This document shows positions 57,007 to 64,000 of a stretch of 64,000 bases of DNA, piece by piece (the first letter of the stretch is position 1; each line of letters opens with the position of its first letter). The translations under genes and the position numbers were made by a program. Location: positions 10,894,517 through 10,958,516 of the forward strand of contig OX442318.1 of assembly GCA_949358305.1 (NCBI GenBank), read 5' to 3'. Under the pieces are notes generated by a model. That model had not been told where the DNA came from and did not search any database. It saw only the letters and a list, made by a program, of their open reading frames with translations. This DNA comes from Strigamia acuminata. Its lineage: Eukaryota > Arthropoda > Chilopoda > Geophilomorpha > Linotaeniidae.

Positions 57007-58819
57007 ATGGTAAGTTCAATACAATCCTTACCAATTTTGCAGCAAAACTCAACTCATGTTTACCCAACAGGTAATACCACTTACTGTCATCTTCTTTCTT
57101 TCCTGTCAAGCAACCACCGCTCAATTAAGAGACGATAGCGGAGTATTGAACACTTTTGAATTGTCTTCGCTTGTCGACGTTGTTTGCGAAAAGGAACTCA
57201 AGATCCACCAATTGCTTTCCAATCCTCTTTTATCAATAGTTCTTAAGCCAGTATTGAGAATCCACATACCATTTCTGCCTGGGCCAGACAAATACAAACC
57301 ACTCTACTATTTGGAATGGTTGGAGGATAATCTTGGCAATCTGGAGGACCGGCTAAGTGATTGTTTGGAAGGGAAGCCTTTTGTAATGGAACAATCGTAT
57401 GTTCAACATCCCAACCACACTAGTGTTGAGCTGGGTGATTTGCTCTTATCTGCTGATTTTCTATGCAAAACTACACATCTCTGGTATGACATTGTGTCCA
57501 CTAAACTGTCTGATCTTTTGGGACTGTGGCACATCCGCTTACCGATACCGGATTTCAGGCATAAATTCCAACTAAATAAAGCACTGGATTTTCTTGATTT
57601 GTATGGAATACCAGACAGAATCCACAGACTTCTAACTGGTCACTTGGGACTCAGCACAACCACCACCACTACCCACAAACCAACCTTTCTTGAATCCATC
57701 TTCAATCAAGGTTTAAAAACCACAACTCCGAAACCAAAAAAGCCGGGCTTCTTCGAAAGCTTGTTCGGTAGCCACACAACAACAACAACAGCAGCCACAA
57801 CAACAACAAAGCCTAGTTTCCTTGCAAGTTTGTTTGGCAGTCACACAACAACAACAAAAGCACCACCACCAACAACAACAAAGCCTGGATTCCTTGCCGG
57901 TTTGTTTGGTAATCATCCTGCCTCACCGGCATCTGCTAACCCTACCGCTACCACAAAAAGTCCAGGTGGTTTTTTGGCAAGTCTGTTTGGGCATACTGCT
58001 GCAACAACAACCAAAAGACCAGCTGCTGTAACAACACTCAAAACCACAACCAAGAAACCTGGTGGGTTGTTTGGAGGTTTATTAGGGGAAAAAACAAAAG
58101 ACTCAACATCAATCAGTTCTGAAACTGAAATAGCAGAAGCAACTACAGAGGATTACAATCATACAATTTCTGATGATTTACAAATATCTTCCAGCACAAA
58201 GGCAAGTGGTATTTTGAGTGGGTTACTTCATGTGAAGAATCCTTCATCAACACCTTCAAGTGAAATTCTGAGTGGGTTACTCCATGTGCAGAAACCCTCA
58301 ACAACATCTTCAGGTGGAATTCTGAGTGGGTTACTCCATGTTAAGAAACCATCAACAACATCTACAGTTGTTCCAAAAATTGATGAATCTGACATGCCTG
58401 ATGATTTACAAGTATCTTCCAGCACAAAGTCAAGTGGAATTCTGAGTGGGTTACTCCATGTGAAGAAACCATCAACAACATCTACAGTTGTTCCAAAAAT
58501 TGATGAATCTGACATGCCTGATGCACAAACCAGTGAAAAACCAGAAGGATTGAATTTATTTAGAAGAAAAAAATCCACAATTTCTGATTTTTCTCAATCA
58601 ACCATTGCCACCAAGAAATCAAATAGACCTCATACATTTGGTGGCAAAAGTCATTCAGAAACAATAACAACACCTCTCACTGAGTTTGGTAACAAAGTTG
58701 ATGATAAAAACATTCCTAAAGTAATTGATAGCACTACTTTACTGTACACTTTTGATAGCAAGAAGACAATTCATGAAATAATAGAAGACATAGGAGCAAT
58801 GGATGAGAGGTCCTTGTAG
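57007..58819 (+). CDS. Secreted two-module protein with mucin-like repeat tail, cluster member 2
   Basis: Proposed exons 57007-57009 (ATG alone) and 57071-58819, joined by a 61-bp intron, give 583 residues. A start at 57056 without an intron would add four residues to the N-terminus. The signal peptide is VIPLTVIFFLSCQATTA. Module 1 (about 25-95) carries LSSLVDVVCEKELKIHQLLS. Module 2 (about 115-195) carries LGDLLLSADFLCKTTHLW and HIRLPIPDF. From about 200 the chain is Thr/Ser-rich, a likely O-glycosylated stalk. It alternates Thr runs with short hydrophobic peptides: TFLESIFN, GFFESLFGSH, SFLASLFGSH, GFLAGLFGNH, then ILSGLLHV four times. Two copies of a longer unit (STTSTVVPKIDESDMPD) are nearly identical. 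The C-terminus is not hydrophobic, so no membrane anchor is seen. Polyadenylation signal at 58906. Function unknown. Confidence 0.75.
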
Positions 58820-58905
58820 TTTAACAATGGGAACAAAAACAACAATAATCAAGTAACATTAACACTACTTATATTGTTTTGATGATAAAATGTAACTATA
58901 TAATC

Positions 58906-58911
58906 AATAAA
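58906..58911 (+). promoter_or_regulatory. Polyadenylation signal of cluster member 2
   Basis: AATAAA, 87 bp after the stop codon. Confidence 0.55.
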
Positions 58912-59640
58912 ATTGCTTAAATATGCTAAAGTATGACATAATATTGCCAGCTAATCACCATCTGTCAACTTCAAATTCAAGCTTTTAAAGAATATATAAG
59001 TTTTAATTTCCTCATACCAATATGCTTTGTTTGTTGAGGTGATGAAGATGTATTGTATTTTAACAATACAACACGTGTGTCTGTGACAGTTTTCTCATGT
59101 TCCTATAATATTGAAAATGTACGCAAAAAATTCCATCATCCATTTGCTATTCCTGCAATTAATATTTTGATTCACAATTAAAATTTGCAATTTGATCTCA
59201 TCACCACCGCGCGATTGCATAAAATGCATCAAGTGGTGGTCAATTTTTCCCACACAAAAATCGAATGTTTTTGATAAAAAAAAAAAATTGTTTTGGCCTA
59301 AATTAGAATTTTTGGTCATCAGTTTGCACCTTCAAAACTATCTGACTTTTGTTGTAATTTTAATAAATTTTTCAAATCGTCCAAACGCTTTATGTACACC
59401 CTGTACTTCTTACGTAATGTTTTCAATGCTAAAAGAATAATACTACGTATGATTTACGATGTCATCCTCAAGCACATGACAAAAAATGTGACGTTATTTC
59501 AATTCAATTCAATTCAATTCAATTCACCAGCTGTGCTACGAGGATACTTCAACCCAAAAGGAACTTACCCCATAATTGCAGTCACAGAGTGAGCTTTAAT
59601 AACAAAAATATTTGTTAAAAAAATTCACTACTTGATCAGC
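58912..59640. other. Spacer between cluster members 2 and 3
   Basis: AT-rich. It contains a short (aattc)n microsatellite at 59498-59525. No element or exon recognised. Confidence 0.5.
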
Positions 59641-59652
59641 AATCCAACCAAG

Positions 59653-60747
59653 ATGCTCGCATCATTTTGCTTTCTCTTACTAACGATCGCAGTTGGCGCG
59701 AATGGAGACAACCCGATGGGCCAATCTATCGAAGAGCGAGGTTTGTTCGGCTTGAAAACAATCGACGACTTGATCAAGTTATTCCGAAAGGGGTGCGTCA
59801 AAATCCAACACGAACTCAACATGAAAGACAATTTTATTTTCAATGCCATATATAATCAACTGAAAACTTGGTCTCTACCTATTCCTAACTATAATGGCAT
59901 TCTGTACATACTTCATTTCTTTTCGAATACGCTGAAAAAACTCCAAGACGAAGGCAACGCAATCAATATGGAATTAGAAAAATTGGAACCCACGCACAAA
60001 ACCACAACCACAACCACAACAACCCACAAACCAACCACCACTAAAACTAGTTTCCTTAAATCAATCTTGAACGTTTTTAAACCAAAATCTACTACTCATA
60101 CTACCACTACAACTACTCCTAAGCCTACAACAACTCCTAAGCCTACAACTACGCGTAAGCCTACAACAACTAAGTCTAATATATTCAAGAATATTGAAGT
60201 TGTTTTTAAGAATATTTCTACTTCATTAAAGAAGGATGAAGTTGTTGCAAAGAATATTCTTAGTGATATTGAGAATCCTAGTAAAACTCAAAAAGGCGAC
60301 AAAGAACTCAAAGAAAACGAGAAGGAGAGCAAAACCGTAATTCATATAGATGATATTCTTAAGTTACCAGGACAGGTGTGTGCGGAATTAGACACCATTC
60401 AGACTCTGTTAGATGATTCCCCAATCAAATTTCTGCATCTTGGTGACCTGCCGACTTTTATCAGAGATTACAATCATAGTTTGGATTTTAAAACGGCAAT
60501 TGAGAATTACCTCCGTGAAATTCATCTTATGGGCAAACTACCAACAACAATCAAACCATCCAAAACTCATAACAACCACAAACCAACAACCCACAATCCT
60601 TCCAAAACTCATACCAACCACAAACCAACCACCCACAATCCTTCCAAAGGTCATACCACACACAAACCAACCACCCACAAACCAACCACCCACAAACCAA
60701 CCACCCATAAACCAACCACCCACAAATTCCACATCAAATTAGGTTAA
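59653..60747 (+). CDS. Secreted two-module protein with threonine-rich linker and tail, cluster member 3
   Basis: The ORF from the ATG at 59653 encodes 364 residues. The signal peptide is MLASFCFLLLTIAVGANG. Module 1 (about 35-105) has TIDDLIKLFRKGCVKIQHEL and WSLPIPNYN. Module 2 (about 237-305) has HIDDILKLPGQVCAELDTI and later LDFKTAIENYL. Between them lies a Thr/Lys/Pro-rich linker with two peptides, SFLKSILNVFKPK and NIFKNIEVVFKNIS, that resemble the hydrophobic peptides of member 2. The C-terminus is about ten copies of THKPT / THNPSK, a His-Lys-Pro-Thr repeat. The linker sits between modules here but after module 2 in member 2, so the Thr-rich part has been inserted or moved independently. 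Polyadenylation signal AATAAA at 60792. Function unknown; an extracellular matrix or mucus protein is plausible. Confidence 0.75.
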   Translation: MLASFCFLLLTIAVGANGDNPMGQSIEERGLFGLKTIDDLIKLFRKGCVKIQHELNMKDNFIFNAIYNQLKTWSLPIPNYNGILYILHFFSNTLKKLQDEGNAINMELEKLEPTHKTTTTTTTTHKPTTTKTSFLKSILNVFKPKSTTHTTTTTTPKPTTTPKPTTTRKPTTTKSNIFKNIEVVFKNISTSLKKDEVVAKNILSDIENPSKTQKGDKELKENEKESKTVIHIDDILKLPGQVCAELDTIQTLLDDSPIKFLHLGDLPTFIRDYNHSLDFKTAIENYLREIHLMGKLPTTIKPSKTHNNHKPTTHNPSKTHTNHKPTTHNPSKGHTTHKPTTHKPTTHKPTTHKPTTHKFHIKLG

Positions 60748-60791
60748 ATTATTTTGAAGTGTGTTGTAACCAAACATTTTGAATGCTAATG

Positions 60792-60797
60792 AATAAA
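60792..60797 (+). promoter_or_regulatory. Polyadenylation signal of cluster member 3
   Basis: AATAAA, 45 bp after the stop codon. Confidence 0.5.
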
Positions 60798-61017
60798 CAA
60801 AATGTGGAATTAAAAGGGCTATCTGATATCCAAATACTTTCTTCTAAGTTATATCTTGTTTTAGGCTGGTGGGAAGACCGGAGAATAAAACTACTGGTTA
60901 TTAACAGTAAGTACCAATGTTATTGGTAATTTTGACACTCCAGCATAGTCATGCATGACTTCTACAGACTGATTGCTTTTAACTTTCACTTATTTACTGC
61001 ATTTCTTCGGTTCCGTA

Positions 61018-61194
61018 AACCGGGGTGACTTTGGCCTTGCAGGGTGAGTTTGTCGACAGGAAGAAAATATTGTTATGAGTGCTCGTGAAAAACTTTTAGT
61101 AGTCAGAGGATGTCTTTTCCAACCTGTATCAACCAAAAGTTTTTCATAAACAGACACAACAATATTTTTTCCTGAAGCCAAAATCACCCCGGTT
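61018..61194. mobile_element. MITE of about 177 bp with aaccggggtga ends
   Basis: Left aaccggggtgactttggc and right gccaaaatcaccccggtt are inverted repeats with one mismatch, flanked by TA. Subterminal aaacttttagtagtcag and accaaaagtttttc are also inverted. Confidence 0.8.
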
Positions 61195-61641
61195 TAAAAC
61201 TGGAGTTGGCACCAGTAGCTATTTCCGTTGCTGGCGCTGGTTTACATTTCCACCAAAAAAGACTGTCCACTTAGGACGTACTTCTATGTCGAAACAGGGT
61301 ACATCGAAGAATCAAAGCTTCTTTTCTGTTGGCGATACAGTGAATGCCCTACTTACAAACATTCGAGTTACGACCTTTCAGAGCTAGGAACTTCAAATTT
61401 AGCGGCAGAGCATTAGTTCGCATGTCTAGCACTGTATGTGCCAGCTGTTGTACTTTTCAATGTAAGATTAAAATTTTTATTTAATATGTACCTTTAATTA
61501 ACCTCTAATATTAAAAATGTTTTCTTTAATTAGGATTAACAATTTTTGCAGCTTGTACACCAGGACTTATGAACAATTCGACTTGTGAATTCATTCGTAC
61601 TGATGCTATAAAATAAAAAAATAAAAAAAAAAAAAAAAAAA

Positions 61642-62056
61642 CTCTTGTTTGACTCAAAAAGGTGGCCTTCTCCCATTGGCCGAGCCGTATCACTGGTGTA
61701 GTGATCCAAAAATTTTGACCCAAACATGAGAAATGCATTATAATGTACAGACAATGTAATCGATTGCCTAGGTAACAGCCAAAATCTCAAAATTGTTTGC
61801 TTTCCAGACAAAGCAACCAATAAACAGAACAAACATGAGTTTTACATTTATATGTGCATAAAACTTTATTTCCTAAATAGAAATAACATTTTATAATAAA
61901 ACACAATTAAAATTATATCAATTTAAATGGTCATGATAATCTAAAAAATAAATAAAAATAAAAACTACTTCTACTAGTGGTAGTAATACAGACTGGAGTT
62001 AGGAGTAATGCGGCTCGGCCAATGGGAGAAGGCCACCCTTTTGAGTCGAACAAGAG
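61642..62056. mobile_element. Foldback element of 415 bp (copy B)
   Basis: Terminal inverted repeats begin ctcttgtttgactcaaaaag and contain cccattggccgagcc; the right end is followed by TATA. Length and the ttggccgagcc core match copy A at 41682. The left flank is an A-rich run, so the left target copy is not clear. Confidence 0.8.
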
Positions 62057-62395
62057 TATAGTTCTCAACCATTTCACGCGATATCACGTTCGATACAGAC
62101 CACGTGACTATCTTGGACCAATGAAAAGTTGAGTTTGGTAAATTGTTTCCATTGGCTGAGATTTTTCACCACTTGCAATAGAAAAATTAATTCAAAAATT
62201 TCTGAAAAAAAATTGAAGGAACTCAACATTTATTTCTTAATTTGCGTACATTTTCCGATACTAATGTTGATGTTTATTTCAACTTTTTTTAGCAACCTGT
62301 TTCCTAGACATTCGAGCAGCCATTTTGAAAATGTGCCAGTGACGTCACCAGCAACCTCTCACATGAAAATGGCAAAGCGAAGCTCCATTGTAAAT

Positions 62396-62998
62396 TTAAA
62401 GCCTAGTACTCATACGCTTTCAGAGTCTAAATATTTTTACAGTCTTAATTTTTCAACAGCACCATTTCAAGCGGAATGTTTTATCCTCTTATTATTCAGA
62501 GTCTGATAAATTTGTGGTACTCATGAAATTGTCACCAGAAAGTTTCCGTACACTTAAACTGTGTGAGTCATTGTTGCTTGTTTTGCAAATGGCTGGCAAT
62601 GGCAATGAAGCTTTGTCCGACTTTTCTGACTTAAATAATTTTAAAATCAGTTTTGGTCTTTTTGCAATTAAAAAAGCATTTATTTTGTCTGAAATGCAGG
62701 CAAAAATATAATTCTACTAACCTTCAACAAACAACGTGTTCAATTGTAGTAGTTGGGTGTCTTTGTTTGCAACCGGCGGTGACCAGTTGCAAATTTTAGA
62801 TCAAAAACAAGGGAATTCTGGGTAGACAAAATTTATTCAGAGTCTGAAACAATTAAATTTTTCAATTCGTTTCCACTTGCAAGGGTGATTCAGAGTCTAA
62901 ACAATATTTTTATGAGTAGCACCCTTGGCAGGAAACTTAAGACTTTGATTCCTGTTACCATTCCAAGGACGGAATGGTGTTATGAGTACTAGGCTTAA
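62396..62998. mobile_element. MITE of about 600 bp with TTAA-like target
   Basis: Left agcctagtactcata and right tatgagtactaggct are inverted repeats beside TTAA on both sides, suggesting a piggyBac-type target. The motif cagagtct recurs at least four times inside. The ORF at 62514-62711 lies within it and is not credible as a gene. Confidence 0.7.
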
Positions 62999-63256
62999 GC
63001 AAGAAAACCGCGCGTGAAAACTTTAAAGTGGCGCGATAGAAAAAAAACCTTTACAGTGCATCTTACAATTGATGAATCTAAGAAAACCATATTTTTCAAT
63101 TTAAATATTAAAATTTAAATCTATCAACCATTTCCTTTCAAAAAAATTTAACAGGCAGTTAAATTTTAACCAGATCTTGCTGAATCATTCCACGAGGCCA
63201 TAACCCAGGTGCTTTTAACAAAAGCTCTTTTTCTAAAAATTTCATACAAATTTCTC

Positions 63257-63263
63257 TATAAAA
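63257..63263 (+). promoter_or_regulatory. TATA box of cluster member 4
   Basis: TATAAAA, 42 bp upstream of the start codon at 63299. Confidence 0.55.
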
Positions 63264-63298
63264 TCTCCTCCAACAACCCAAAATCGAACATACCGTCC

Positions 63299-63899
63299 AT
63301 GATGCACAAGGTAAACGTAAGTACACAATTCAAATAAATTCTAAACCACAAATACTTAACCAACTTCCATTTAGACTTTCCTGTTCGGTCTCTTATTGCT
63401 GCTTGTTGTCACTGATGCCCATTCAGTGGCAGATTCATCCAGCACTAATGAAACAACTGTGGGAGAAATCCTAACTGATTTAAAACTACTATGTCAAAGT
63501 TTAAAATTACTTCAAGAGTTTAAATTGCTACCAACGGAGGACAAAACAAACGATGATTTACCAATTCCTCATATGAATTTATTTTTTGATCTTGCTGGCG
63601 AAGTTGGAGGACTTGCTAAGAGATTTCAACATGGAAATGAGTTGAATTCCGAACGAAAAAAAAGATCAAAAGGAGATTTTTTGGACAAACAAAGTACCGT
63701 AGATGATGGACCAGAAGACGATTTCCTGATCAATACCGGTAAACAATTGTTGGAACAATTGCCTAAGCTCTGTCCATGGTTAGATTTTGCTGACGACTTT
63801 CTTCCAAATTCTATCAAAAATTTTGCTATACCAGGTGACCAAATGAAGCAAGTAAAAGAATCCATGGCTTACTTAAGGAACTTAGGCTATGAACAATAA
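63299..63899 (+). CDS. Secreted two-module protein, cluster member 4
   Basis: Exon 1 starts at 63299 (ATGATGCACAAG, ending at 63310 or 63316; both donors keep the frame) and exon 2 is 63375-63899, giving 178 or 180 residues. Together they make the signal peptide MMHK(VN)TFLFGLLLLLVVTDA. Module 1 (about 38-95) has VGEILTDLKLLCQSLKLLQ and DLPIPHMNLFFDLAGEV. KRSKGD and ERKKRS form a basic site between the modules that could be cleaved by a furin-like protease (inference). Module 2 (about 125-180) has GKQLLEQLPKLCPWLDFADD and IKNFAIP. There is no Thr-rich region. The stop codon overlaps an AATAAA. The start in a tiny first exon inside the signal sequence parallels member 2. Function unknown. Confidence 0.72.
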
Positions 63900-64000
63900 A
63901 AAAAAAATCGAAATTTAATGTATTTGCTCATTCTAACATACGGTAACTAAAAATTACCTGAAAAATAAAAAATGTGAAACAAGTTTAGCCACTTAATACA

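Noticed and set aside
60538-60732. Minus-strand Gly-Trp-Phe-Val repeat frame
   Set aside because: It is the reverse of the THKPT-coding repeat in cluster member 3, which has a signal peptide and upstream module on the plus strand.
62514-62711. Possible extra cluster module (FRTLKLCESLLLVLQ)
   Set aside because: It resembles the module opening by eye, but lies wholly inside a MITE with inverted ends, has no signal peptide, and the rest of the module is absent.

Overview
The window is animal nuclear DNA. It is AT-rich and intron-rich, has GT-AG introns from about 60 bp to several kb, and carries many short non-autonomous DNA transposons. Seven conserved genes can be read exon by exon: POLE, RBM7, CIC, HSPA13, CKS1, SDHC and TMEM218. 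Capicua, HSPA13 and TMEM218 together point to a metazoan, probably a non-insect invertebrate. I cannot name the species.

Layout. 1-7577: the first 15 coding exons of DNA polymerase epsilon (POLE, minus strand; the gene runs off the left edge). POLE is divergent from the two-exon RNA-binding gene RBM7 (8001-8655, plus). 8.8-12.2 kb: intergenic DNA made largely of MITE-like elements, some nested. 12.2-31.5 kb: the long isoform of the HMG-box repressor capicua (CIC, minus, 12 coding exons, about 2094 residues, frame consistent throughout), with probable upstream non-coding exon and promoter at 32.6-33.2 kb. 33.2-47.6 kb: no recognisable gene, only tandem arrays, transposon copies and a 5S-rRNA-derived SINE split by a foldback element. 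47.6-54.6 kb: a compact block of HSPA13 (plus), CKS1 (minus), SDHC (plus) and TMEM218 (minus), alternating in convergent and divergent pairs with very short spacers. 55.3-63.9 kb: a tandem cluster of secreted proteins (four intact genes and one relic, all plus strand) built from a two-copy module that I do not recognise, with mucin-like threonine-rich insertions in two members.

Two genome-scale patterns stand out. First, at least a dozen AT-rich tandem arrays, mostly in introns, have unrelated sequences but nearly all share a repeat period of 20-21 bp. Second, several MITE families occur as multiple copies with clean terminal inverted repeats and TA, TATA or TTAA-like target sites, often nested. 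In one case the 20-bp array has visibly grown out of a single motif inside a MITE. The strongest candidate for an undescribed system is the two-module secreted protein cluster at the right end.

All exon boundaries were read by eye from splice consensus and reading-frame continuity. Family assignments come from recognition of conserved motifs, not from a database search.
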